From contig NZ_CP136624.1 in NCBI RefSeq assembly GCF_032917945.1, forward strand, positions 9,099,001 through 9,163,000: 64,000 nucleotides of DNA, given 5' to 3'. The position numbers were made by a program, and so were the translations under genes. This DNA is from Bradyrhizobium sp. sBnM-33. GTDB lineage: Bacteria; Pseudomonadota; Alphaproteobacteria; Rhizobiales; Xanthobacteraceae. Positions 27,413 through 35,404 of the stretch are shown piece after piece; the first letter of the stretch is position 1, and each line of letters opens with the position of its first letter. Below the pieces are notes generated by a model. It saw only the letters and a program-made list of their open reading frames with translations, did no database searches and was not told the DNA's origin.

Positions 27413-28597
27413 CTAAATGTCGGACGACGAGATAAAATCATCCAAGAATGGGGCGAATTTCGCGAAGTCTCCTAGCAATAGTTCACAAGGGCCGGCGACT
27501 TCGTCGTCCGCTTCTTCCGAAACGAAGAAGCCCGAGCGGATCGCGTTCTGGTCTGTGCCTGGACGAGTCATCCATTTCCCGGCTCTTCGTCTCACGACTG
27601 CGCCGTCACGAGCGAGAAACAAAAGATTTGGAACGCTTTGAGCTAATGCGGCGCCTTCGGAATAGGCTTCTAGCTTATCAAATTGCAGTGCGTAACATAC
27701 GGCAGACGGATTAGCTTTCAGGCTCTCGACAAGAGCCTCGTTGATATGCTGGTCGCCAAAAGAATAACCGCACACGATCATTGCTACTGGCATTTTTTGA
27801 TTTCGAACAAAGCTCCGAAAACGATCAATCATTACGAAGTAAGGCATGCGCCGGCTTTCGTCATATTTTCGGTGCGACGGATGAATCAATTGCTCCAACC
27901 CGTCTGACGAGACGTTGCTCCTGAAAACTCTCTTGTTTTTGGTATCCAACTTCCAATTTATCGACCCATGCAGCTTCCAAACCCTGCACCACCGATCAGA
28001 AACAACATCATCATCAATTGCACGTTGGTCGAAGAATGGTTTCACCGACCCCACGAAGCCATCAAAGAAGGGAACACGCTGAACTTCGAGCGCGCTTTCC
28101 AGCAACAGATGGTAGTTCGTTGTAAAGAGTTCAGTGGCTGGCCGCGCCCGACTCTCCACGAAACGAGCCAGGGATAGATACGGATTGTCAGGCTCGACAT
28201 ATTCGCGATCAACGGCCTTGGTAATGTCTGCGCATATCTTTTTATCGATAGCAGAGAGGCTTGAGTGAGAGAGACCACGAGCGTCTGCTTTTCCAGCAAC
28301 CTCGCTAAGTGAACGAATTTTCCCTAACATAGATTCGATATTGGGAGTGGCCTCGCCGTCTTCTTTAAAAATTTCACACAGTCGATTGAAGCTATCTTTA
28401 TGGTCTTCGGATCCTGCCATTTCCGCGAAGATTTTGGTCGAGAGACCTCTAACATCTGGAATTAGCGGCTCCGATCCACACCTAATTGAGACCGGACAGC
28501 CTGCGCCAATGAAAAATCCTACCGAAAGTTTCGGCGCCGCAAGTGCTTGGCGAATTTGATTTAGAAACTGGAGGGGATCGTGCGTTTGATCAGCCAA
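27413..28597 (-). CDS. SIR2-like NADase of a SIR2-HerA pair
   Basis: About 394 residues from a TTG start. SIR2 signature blocks are in order: LSVGFFIGAGCPVSIR (NAD-binding GAG), TELFTTNYHLLLE (TTNY), VWKLHGSINWK (catalytic His in LHGS) and MIVCGYSFGDQHINEAL. In defence systems this family hydrolyses NAD+ rather than deacetylating proteins. The frame stays open to 28783, but the extra N terminus is Arg-rich and does not look coding; the TTG at 28597 (ADQTHDPLQFLNQIRQALA follows, with aaagg upstream) gives the usual family length. The start remains uncertain. It is the first gene of the operon SIR2-HerA-KTSC-glycosylase-like; about 270 bp separate it from the next upstream gene. Confidence 0.87.
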   Translation of the reverse strand: MADQTHDPLQFLNQIRQALAAPKLSVGFFIGAGCPVSIRCGSEPLIPDVRGLSTKIFAEMAGSEDHKDSFNRLCEIFKEDGEATPNIESMLGKIRSLSEVAGKADARGLSHSSLSAIDKKICADITKAVDREYVEPDNPYLSLARFVESRARPATELFTTNYHLLLESALEVQRVPFFDGFVGSVKPFFDQRAIDDDVVSDRWCRVWKLHGSINWKLDTKNKRVFRSNVSSDGLEQLIHPSHRKYDESRRMPYFVMIDRFRSFVRNQKMPVAMIVCGYSFGDQHINEALVESLKANPSAVCYALQFDKLEAYSEGAALAQSVPNLLFLARDGAVVRRRAGKWMTRPGTDQNAIRSGFFVSEEADDEVAGPCELLLGDFAKFAPFLDDFISSSDI

Positions 28598-28865
28598 TGA
28601 AGAAACCTTTCGCCGAGCCACGATTCTTCGGTTCAGACCGAATCGTCGCCTTACAGAAGGGCTCTTTCTAGCGAAAGTTGCAAGAGTAACGGATGACTCT
28701 ACTGCGCGAAAATTCTTTTGCCAAATCGCGAATCGGTTCCCTGACGGGGACGCGATTCGCTTGAACTGACTAGGAAACGCCAAATGCCGAAGGGATCGAG
28801 AGCGTTACCTCAGCACCCCAAACCGTGGCGACGTTTCTGCAGCGCCCCTCTTTCAGCCGCGACAG

Positions 28866-29261
28866 TCATACGATTGATATTCGTAGCTTTCCGTTCTCAT
28901 CCACCCAAATCTCGCAACTTGCGGCAGCATCTGCAGTATCCGGAGATTCAGCCAAGAAAGAAATGATGTGGCGCCGCTCGAGCATGAGTCGAGGAACCAT
29001 CGCGCCGTAACAAACGGCGTTGGGCGGCACGGACAATCCGATCATATGAGTGGCATGTGGAAGGTCTTTCGTTTCATTGAACATGGCAATGGAGACATAT
29101 CGGACTTCGTTAGGATCAAGGGAAAATGCATTTTCCAAAAGCGTTTTTTGCCTATCGTTCAAAGACGAGATGTATGTTCGGTAGAAACAACAGTTGGTTA
29201 CCTTGCTAGCTCCAACATTTGTGACCCCCAAGAAAAAGTGTTCGGTGGACGCCATGCTCAT
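28866..29261 (-). CDS. Hypothetical protein
   Basis: 131 residues, family not recognised. The sequence looks folded and coding (LGVTNVGASKVTNCCFYRTYISSLNDRQKTLLENAFSLDPNEVRYVSIAMFNET ... CEIWVDENGKLRISIV), with a paired Cys-Cys and a beta-rich end. No membrane helix or signal peptide. Tandem ATGs at 29261 and 29255 are both possible starts. It lies between the HNH gene and the SIR2 gene on the same strand and may belong to the same transcription unit. Confidence 0.55.
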   Translation of the reverse strand: MSMASTEHFFLGVTNVGASKVTNCCFYRTYISSLNDRQKTLLENAFSLDPNEVRYVSIAMFNETKDLPHATHMIGLSVPPNAVCYGAMVPRLMLERRHIISFLAESPDTADAAASCEIWVDENGKLRISIV

Positions 29262-29307
29262 TTACGATAACCCGTTCGAAAGGCTCTCCGGTTCCGACCA
29301 TAATTCT

Positions 29308-30150
29308 TCAGGAATGTGCCGTTCTTGACTCATTGTTGGCACCCTGTTGCGCCGCGTCTCGTAGACCAGCTGCGTCCCAATCACTGTGGCATTTTTTTAG
29401 GTCGAAAGGGCATAGAGAGAAGCCTATGAACAATCCGTCGACAGTTTCCTCTATCGCCTTGGCTACATCGTCGAGCACCGCGCCGCTTGTAGTCACATGA
29501 ATAATCGTCCCTGACGACCCCGGACCACGCGGCTCACAAATTTTACGGTGCCATTCGAATCTTGCCTTAACAAATTCGCTAAAAAAGTGATCCGCTGCGC
29601 TCTCGCCAAAATGGCTTGGAGGATAGAAATTCGCGAGTCGCAGCCACGCGCTCTCAAGAAGATCAATGGCGTCATAGCAGCCTTGACGCATTTCTGAGGT
29701 GATCCCCGTATCCCAGAGTGGTTGGGCTGCTGAGATAGCGGCTCTTCGTATGCTAGGGAGCGCGTTGAGAAAGCCGATCACCTTGGCTGTCGAGGGTGTA
29801 TCCCAATCCTTCGGCTCTAACTGAGCAGGCGCCATCCCAGCCATATGCTGAATGACAAGTTCATCGGTCTTGTCGCGGCGATCCCGAACGCGACGAATCC
29901 AATCATTACGACTCCGCACAACATCGGCAGCTTTGAGTTTCTTCGCAAAGCCGCCTCTCACCTGCGTCTGTTCATGATGCTCCAAGCAAAGAACGGCTAG
30001 ATTGCTAACCGTGTGATTTGTCGGATCTTCGTCAATGTGATGGATTTGGACCGCCAACTCTCGCTGGTGGCAAACGCAGCAGGTCCGGTCATGCTCAAAC
30101 ATGACTTCCGCTGAAATATCATCGGGAACTGGTGTTCGGGGCTTGGTCAT
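29308..30150 (-). CDS. HNH endonuclease-domain protein
   Basis: 280 residues. The N-terminal 65 residues are a compact HNH module with zinc-knuckle cysteines: HDRTCCVCHQRELAVQIHHIDEDPTNHTVSNLAVLCLEHHEQT. This includes the HH-I-D and N-L-A-V-L-C-x-x-HH elements expected for a beta-beta-alpha-metal active site. The C-terminal 200 residues are an unrecognised helical region with a conserved-looking WDTGITSEMRQGCYDAIDLLESAWLRL segment, probably a sensor or target-binding part. The architecture (HNH first, unknown domain second) is common in small island-borne nucleases. First minus-strand gene of the block reaching down to the SIR2-HerA operon; the ATG at 30150 has no strong ribosome site. Confidence 0.75.
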   Translation of the reverse strand: MTKPRTPVPDDISAEVMFEHDRTCCVCHQRELAVQIHHIDEDPTNHTVSNLAVLCLEHHEQTQVRGGFAKKLKAADVVRSRNDWIRRVRDRRDKTDELVIQHMAGMAPAQLEPKDWDTPSTAKVIGFLNALPSIRRAAISAAQPLWDTGITSEMRQGCYDAIDLLESAWLRLANFYPPSHFGESAADHFFSEFVKARFEWHRKICEPRGPGSSGTIIHVTTSGAVLDDVAKAIEETVDGLFIGFSLCPFDLKKCHSDWDAAGLRDAAQQGANNESRTAHS

Positions 30151-30748
30151 TTTGAGGTGCGCGTCTGAATCACGTAGGGATCATAGATCATTCTAGATTT
30201 TGTAAGATTGCGTGCCATGCACATCAGCGGACACTGCCGACACGCGCCAGTCAAGTCAGTGATGCGGCTCAGGGCGATACCCCTCAGTGCTATGCAGCAA
30301 GGGGACCGAACGGACCATTTTGCCGCGAACAGATGTTTGCTTGCCCCGTGCTGCCAGGGATCACACTGCAATCGCAGCAGTTTGCAATGGAGGCCTGTCG
30401 CAAGGTTGATGATCGCGATGATCGCCACCGGCGAAATCGTGGACATCACGACCGGCGACAGCAAGGACGGTGCATCCAATCTTTCGGGCTCAGAGGGCCC
30501 GAAACGGTTCAATTTCTTCAAAACAGAGCTTTGCCTGCGCACAGCAAAGCGTTTTGGCTGCTCGGTTGCTCGATCACAGACAGACCTCCTTGATTCGATA
30601 GGTCTTTCCGAATCCTTGCTCAGCCTGTGGCTCAAACGCGGCACATCAGCGGCACAACGGTTTTGTTGCGGGCCAGCAGGGATAGTCCTTGGCACCTAGT
30701 CACCGGCGTCCTTCACTCACTAAACAAGAGTGATTTGGGCAGCAGACA
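30151..30748. other. Intergenic region, no gene recognised
   Basis: About 600 bp between the divergent HNH and integrase genes. Two overlapping plus-strand frames exist, one encoding MIAMIATGEIVDITTGDSKDG, but they lack a ribosome site and known relatives; I regard them as remnants or chance. It presumably holds both promoters. Confidence 0.45.
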
Positions 30749-31741
30749 ATGGCGACCATCAGAAAGCTACGGGGTCGCTGGCAGGCACAGGTGCGACGTC
30801 GGGGCGTGGCCCCGCGAGCCAAATCATTCAACTCGAAGGCTGACGCTCAGCGCTGGGCACAGGACCTTGAAGCGGAAGCCAATAGGTCTGGCTGGGTCGC
30901 TGATACGCGACTTGCCGAGAAAACGACGCTCCGAGAGCTCCTGACGCGCTACTGCGCTGAGGTGACACCTGGCAAGCGTGGGGCTGTGTCTGAGGCGTCG
31001 CGGATCAACTCCATATTGCGCTGCCCCATGAGTCACCGGACGCTGGCTAAGCTAACCAGCGCTGATGTCGCTACGTATAGAGACGAGCGCCTTAAGAGTG
31101 TGGCCCCTGCTACAGTGGTCCGTGAGCTCAACATCGTGTCCCACGCCATTGAGATCGCTACCCGCGAGTGGGGTCTCTGGTTGCCCCGTAACCCGGTGAA
31201 GTTGGTCAGACGTCCCCAAGTTCCCCGAGGGCGCACCCGGCGCTTGAAAGCCGGTGAGGAAGCCCGACTGCTCGCGGCATGTGACAGCGGACGCACTCCC
31301 CTAATGAAGCCCCTAATCATTCTCGCGATTGAAACAGCCATGCGCCGAGGCGAAATGCTCGACCTGCAATGGCAGCACGTCGATCTCGTCCGCTGCGTCG
31401 CCCATTTGCCGTTGACGAAGAACGGCGATTCTCGCGACATCCCACTGTCGCGTCGCGCTGTTGCAACACTCAATGGGCTTTTGGCTGAGAAGGATCGGGA
31501 CGCCGATCGGGTGTTTCCTGTCACGGGTAATTCAATCCGCCTAGCCTTCGAGCATCTTCGCGTCCGGGCCCAGATGAACGATTTCCGCTTCCACGATCTC
31601 AGACATGAGGGCGTCAGCCGCCTGTTTGAGAAGGGACTGAACATCGCTGAGGTCTCGGCAATCAGCGGGCACAAAGAGCTTCGCATGCTCCAGCGCTACA
31701 CGCATTTGCGCGCCGTCGATCTAGTCGCCCGACTTGGATAG
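30749..31741 (+). CDS. Tyrosine-type site-specific integrase
   Basis: 330 residues. An N-terminal Arg-rich arm-binding-like region (MATIRKLRGRWQAQVRRRG) and SAM-like core-binding domain are followed by the catalytic domain with all key residues: Arg in ETAMRRGEML (about 194), Lys in LTKNGDSRDIPLS, HxLRH as FHDLRHEG (about 281), the second His in SGHKEL (about 305) and the nucleophile Tyr in LQRYTH (about 316). It should integrate or excise the island at the tRNA anticodon-loop core. It is unusual in lying 11 kb inside the island rather than next to an attachment site, which fits either rearrangement or accretion of a second element. Confidence 0.9.
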   Translation: MATIRKLRGRWQAQVRRRGVAPRAKSFNSKADAQRWAQDLEAEANRSGWVADTRLAEKTTLRELLTRYCAEVTPGKRGAVSEASRINSILRCPMSHRTLAKLTSADVATYRDERLKSVAPATVVRELNIVSHAIEIATREWGLWLPRNPVKLVRRPQVPRGRTRRLKAGEEARLLAACDSGRTPLMKPLIILAIETAMRRGEMLDLQWQHVDLVRCVAHLPLTKNGDSRDIPLSRRAVATLNGLLAEKDRDADRVFPVTGNSIRLAFEHLRVRAQMNDFRFHDLRHEGVSRLFEKGLNIAEVSAISGHKELRMLQRYTHLRAVDLVARLG

Positions 31742-31782
31742 CGATTGCACTCCGCTCAATGAACCCGAAAATAGGAAAACCG

Positions 31783-32172
31783 ATGCTCAGACTTTCACTC
31801 GTGCTTGTCGTCGTGGGATTCACCAACGTCGGCGCTGGCTACGCCTCAGACCGCCCACTGACCGATGCGGAGAAGAAAATCATTGCTGACGCATATGGCA
31901 AACGTCTTAAGGATCCAGCATCTGCACAATATCGATGGCACAGGCTGATAGATTCGAAAACGTCAACGCCGAACCGGCTGTTCTATTGTTTTCAGGTCAA
32001 CGCCAAAAACTCTTACGGTGCTTATGTTGGCTATCAGACCGTGCACGGAACTGTCGCTTATCTAAACGGATCTATTGCAGGATACAGCTACGGCATCGGG
32101 GCTCAGAGCAATCCGATTATGATCGATTCAGCTTCCGAGTTCTGCGAGATCAGTCGTTACAAGTTCGACTAA
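31783..32172 (+). CDS. Small predicted secreted protein
   Basis: 129 residues starting with a clear Sec signal peptide (MLRLSLVLVVVGFTNVGAGYA, cleavage likely after GYA). The mature part reads SDRPLTDAEKKIIADAYGKRLKDPASAQYRWHRLID ... YCFQVNAKNSYGAYVGYQTVHGTVAYLNG ... FCEISRYKF. The DPxSAxYRW and KNxYGGYxG patterns are familiar from short periplasmic proteins in Bradyrhizobium, of unknown function. Two cysteines may form a disulfide. The ATG at 31783 is chosen over 31759 because aggaaa precedes it and it gives a proper signal peptide. It follows the integrase by 41 bp. Confidence 0.7.
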   Translation: MLRLSLVLVVVGFTNVGAGYASDRPLTDAEKKIIADAYGKRLKDPASAQYRWHRLIDSKTSTPNRLFYCFQVNAKNSYGAYVGYQTVHGTVAYLNGSIAGYSYGIGAQSNPIMIDSASEFCEISRYKFD

Positions 32173-32792
32173 CACTATCTGCGCAGCCTGGACTTCGCAG
32201 ACTGACGAAGTCCTAGAGTCGGTTCGGGACACCCAGTCCCTTGCGTATTGGGTCGGCGAGATTTTTTTCCTCTATCCTTGGCCAATAGGATCCGGCAAGA
32301 GCATCAGAGCTCTGCTTTAGCCAGATGCACTTTCATTTTGCTGCAAGGTGGTGTTTGCGAATGGCGACATAGCGGCCTCTAAGCGGCCCTTGCAATACCT
32401 AAGTCAAAACTTTGACGTGAATGAATTTTGCGACGGCGTGGTTGCGGCCATGGCGGCAAGGCTCGGAAGAACAGACCGATAGCCCTAGAATAAGACGCTC
32501 GTTGTTGCGGCGACAATCAACATTCGCAGCCCGCCGCCTAGTCATCGCTGACGCACTCGCGCCTGCATGCGTTCCTAGGCTGGGTGGTGCGCGGAGATAT
32601 CATCACGACAACGCTGCGGTGGCATTCAAGGTCGATATGTGCAGGTATCTCAGCCGCCGCGGCACGAAAGGAAATGATCGCCTTCGTCCGACGGCAGCAA
32701 GAGTCATCCAAGAGGGCGCGAGAAGAACGGGCTGCGGAACTTCATTTGCCCGTTCTTCGGAACGTTCGACCACAACGGCCAAGCTGACAGCC
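32173..32792. other. Intergenic region, no gene recognised
   Basis: 620 bp between convergent genes. Short frames occur on both strands without ribosome sites or recognisable products. A small palindrome (gtcaaa-ac-tttgac) lies near 32405. Nothing else supported. Confidence 0.4.
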
Positions 32793-33305
32793 CTATGCGG
32801 CTTCCACATATTCAACGTTTGCCTCTTCTGCCGCATGTTCCAGCTTGGCTAGCAGATCGTCCATCTGGTCATCGGACAGAAGAATGCTCCGCTTAGCACT
32901 TTCGCCGACACGTTCATCGCCGACGCAGTGCAGGCGAATGAAGTCGAAGGCGAAAATGTAGCCATCACTGATGCGCTTAATCATGACATATGCGCGCCCG
33001 GCTTCGTCATCTAGGTCCATGTATTGCAACGTCGCTGTAGACCGTCTGCGTAGCTGGCGCACTCTTTCAACAAAGTGTTCGACCTGTTCATGGTCGACAA
33101 GCGCGCGGTATGTCCTACCCAATACCTCCATAGTGATGGCGACCGCGTGCTCGTAGCCTTCTTCTTTCCAGTCCGCCGGGGCATCGACGACTGCAACGCG
33201 CGGAAGGTTGTCGGAGACGGTCGACGCGGCGTTGCAGTCGCGCTTGAACATTTCAACTGTCTGCCGGATGGTCTCGGCAAGCTGGGCGTGGGTGGCAACG
33301 GGCAT
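32793..33305 (-). CDS. Hypothetical protein
   Basis: 170 residues, family not recognised. The product is acidic and helical at both ends (MPVATHAQLAETIRQTVEMFKRDCNAA ... DDQMDDLLAKLEHAAEEANVEYVEAA) with a beta-rich middle (TLQYMDLDDEAGRAYVMIKRISDGYIFAFDFIRLH). It is probably a small cytoplasmic protein. The ATG at 33305 has an excellent ribosome site (caggaga); the reading frame extends further upstream but without one. No obvious operon partner: the next coding trace upstream is a decayed fragment at 33475-33759. Confidence 0.7.
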   Translation of the reverse strand: MPVATHAQLAETIRQTVEMFKRDCNAASTVSDNLPRVAVVDAPADWKEEGYEHAVAITMEVLGRTYRALVDHEQVEHFVERVRQLRRRSTATLQYMDLDDEAGRAYVMIKRISDGYIFAFDFIRLHCVGDERVGESAKRSILLSDDQMDDLLAKLEHAAEEANVEYVEAA

Positions 33306-33474
33306 TCTATTCTCCTGTCGGCAGTCGGAATGATCCCTAAGACGAAACCAGCCGGCGATTTGCGCCGGCTGATAACGACAGGAGGGTGAGAACGGTCCGA
33401 CTGCGGAGACCCCTCTCTTAAAGCTACATAGCGTTCGAAGGTCGGGATGCGCGCACAAATTTTAGGCAATCGAC

Positions 33475-33759
33475 CTAGTGCTGCACCAGCTCCTTATAGT
33501 TCGCCAATGTCACGGCGCCCCGGTTTCGGCCAGATGCGTGCTCGCCCAGCACGATCTTGATCTGGTCCTCGGTGATCTCGCCCGTCCACGGGCACGGCTC
33601 TGCGCGTGCGAGGCGGTCGGCGAGGACTTCAGGCCGGTGGTTGTGCAGCGGCAAAGCCCGGAGCACATTCTTGATCGGATCGACGTTGCTGGGTGAGCCG
33701 GCGAATAGAAAGAGATGCTCAGTGATCGTGAGGTAAAGCGCGTTCGGTGACGGAGAATA
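33475..33759 (-). pseudogene. Decayed coding fragment, unknown family
   Basis: A stop-bounded frame of 94 codons with natural-looking composition (EHLFLFAGSPSNVDPIKNVL, then GEITEDQIKIVLGEHASGR) and a normal stop, but with no ATG near its 5' end and only a late in-frame GTG at 33666. I read it as the C-terminal remnant of a gene whose front is lost; a short gene starting at 33666 is the alternative. Family not recognised. Confidence 0.35.
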
Positions 33760-34350
33760 TCAGGTTGCACGCAAGCTCAACTGAGCCGCACTAAAATGGC
33801 CATCGCTCTACAAGCCCCTGGGAAGCTCGCTGGTGATTCGAGAGGCTTCGCGGGTATCAGACAGCGGACGCGGTGCTCGGAGTCGCCACGGACTCGCGCT
33901 GCGAATTCTCGCAAGTGTTCGAAGTGGTCCCGAGGGTCGTGAAGCGCCCGGCCAGGCCGCGAAGCAAAAAGCTGGGCGCTACCGGCGTGGAGCCGCCTGC
34001 GGCCGGAAGGGCACCCTCATTTCCCGAGGAGTAAGCCGGCGGAGCTGGCGCATCCCGAAGGATCTCATCACTCAAACCTGGCAAGGCTTCGCATTTCCGG
34101 AGACGGTTTAAGCCAAGCTGGCGCGCTTGCGCGCCGGCGGAGCGCCTCTTGGCGCGGAGCTCTTGGAGCGTAACGAGCCGGGCGGAGCCCGGTGAGGCCG
34201 CGAGCTTGGGCGTCAAACTTGTCCAAGCCGTTCCCTCTCTTAAGGTAACCTAATAGGATAATAGACTAGTATTATATATGGGCGAAAATCACGGTCAGAT
34301 TCGTCCGGCAACTTTTGAAATTTTTAGTTTTATATCAGGTATAGCTATAT
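33760..34350. other. GC-rich palindrome cluster followed by AT-rich stretch
   Basis: 33920-34230 is dense in short palindromes (ggcgcgcttgcgcgcc, gcgcctcttggcgc, gagccgggcggagcccgg) and contains no convincing gene. From about 34235 the sequence turns sharply AT-rich (ttatatatggg, tttttagttttatatcagg). This composition switch next to the CGTATCAC sites could mark a promoter, a replication or transfer origin, or an old element boundary. Confidence 0.4.
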
Positions 34351-34356
34351 CTTTGG

Positions 34357-34419
34357 GTGATACGATTTGACCCTCTCACTCGTCTCGACCGTATCACTCG
34401 GCCGGTCGGGCCGTATCAC
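34357..34419. repeat. Three CGTATCAC motifs
   Basis: The octamer cgtatcac occurs at 34390-34397 and 34412-34419 and inverted (gtgatacg) at 34357-34364, within 63 bp and next to an AT-rich tract. Repeated short sites of this kind are typical for operators or iterons. Which protein might bind is unknown; the nearest candidate is the downstream HTH-containing gene at 34487-35350. Confidence 0.5.
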
Positions 34420-34486
34420 CCAGAAAACGCTAAAGATCGCCATTACACAACCTTCTGGTGACATTGCGCTGTGGCGAAGAAGGCCA

Positions 34487-35350
34487 TTAGGACTCACGCC
34501 AACGATACCAGGGACCGCCCTTGGCCTCCAGCTTGCCAACGTTTTTGAGGCGCTTCTGCACCGCCGGTTTGGTTGCACCGCAGATCGCCGCGATTTCGGT
34601 CAGCGAGGCCTTCGGTCCATGCTGAGCCCGAGCGAGGGTAAGGGTTTCCCGGAACTTCGCCAACTCGGCGGCGCGGCCCCGCAGATTGATCAGGAAGTGA
34701 TCGCCGTCGTGGTTCGCGATTGCCTCTTCCAGCGCCGTGGTCCGCCTCGCCGTGATGTGGCCGGCGCGTTCCTCGCGCTTGCGCGCTACGTCACGGCCGC
34801 GCCGTGCATCAGCCTTTGCCTCGCGCTCCTTGGCGAGCATGCGGGCCGACGCTTCGTTGGATAGTTTCCTCCGGTAGGCTTTGGTGGCAGCGTCTTTACG
34901 CCTCCGCTCGGTCTGATAGTCGCGGAGCATGGCGGTCCGTTCGCGGAGCGCGGCCACCTCTTCCGGTGTGGTAGCTTTCTGGTGGCCGTCAAACTTCGAT
35001 GGTGGCGCGGACGGGTAGGCGACCGCCGCCCGCTGGTCGCGCTCCTCCAGGTCAGCCATGACTTCCGCCCGTTCGTCATCGGTCAGGGTGTCGCGCGGCT
35101 CCGCTGAAGCATTAACAGGTGGCGCTACAGCAATCGCTTTGGCCTGAGCGCCGGCCGCGGTGTCGGTTGGCGCTGCCTCGTCATCGTCAAGCTCTCGAAG
35201 AAAAGCCTCATTGGCTTCTTCGCCCTCGCCCAGGACATCACCTTCATCGGCGGCGTGCTGGTTATGCGCAAAATCGTCGCCTGCATGGCGCAGAGAAGCT
35301 TGAACTTGAACCGCACTTAGTCGATAATCAAAATCGTGATCGTGGCTCAT
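34487..35350 (-). CDS. Hypothetical coiled-coil protein with C-terminal HTH-like segment
   Basis: 287 residues. The N terminus is acidic and probably disordered (HDHDFDYRLSAVQ ... DVLGEGEEANEAFLRELDDDEAAP). The middle (about 95-230) is a highly charged helical region rich in Arg, Lys, Glu and Ala (for example MLRDYQTERRRKDAATKAYRRKL, AREREAKADARRGRDVARKREE), likely coiled coil. The last 45 residues contain SLTEIAAICGATKPAVQKRLKNVGKL, a good helix-turn-helix pattern. This suggests a DNA-binding accessory protein of plasmid or phage origin; no family was recognised. The ATG at 35350 follows aaggaga. A perfect hairpin lies in its 5' leader (35371-35404). Confidence 0.65.
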   Translation of the reverse strand: MSHDHDFDYRLSAVQVQASLRHAGDDFAHNQHAADEGDVLGEGEEANEAFLRELDDDEAAPTDTAAGAQAKAIAVAPPVNASAEPRDTLTDDERAEVMADLEERDQRAAVAYPSAPPSKFDGHQKATTPEEVAALRERTAMLRDYQTERRRKDAATKAYRRKLSNEASARMLAKEREAKADARRGRDVARKREERAGHITARRTTALEEAIANHDGDHFLINLRGRAAELAKFRETLTLARAQHGPKASLTEIAAICGATKPAVQKRLKNVGKLEAKGGPWYRWRES

Positions 35351-35370
35351 TCCCACGGTCTCCTTTCTTA

Positions 35371-35404
35371 AACCCCGCTGGTCGGCAAACCAGCGGGGTT
35401 TTTA
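35371..35404 (+). terminator. Intrinsic terminator hairpin
   Basis: A perfect 12-bp stem (aaccccgctggt / accagcggggtt) with a 6-nt loop, followed on the plus strand by a run of five T. It would end plus-strand (antisense) transcripts entering the 35350 gene, and on the minus strand it forms a hairpin 21 bp upstream of that gene's start codon, so it might also affect its expression. Confidence 0.75.

Noticed and set aside
30208..30699. 163-residue plus-strand frame between the HNH and integrase genes
   Set aside because: No ribosome site, Cys/Arg-rich atypical composition and no recognisable domain.
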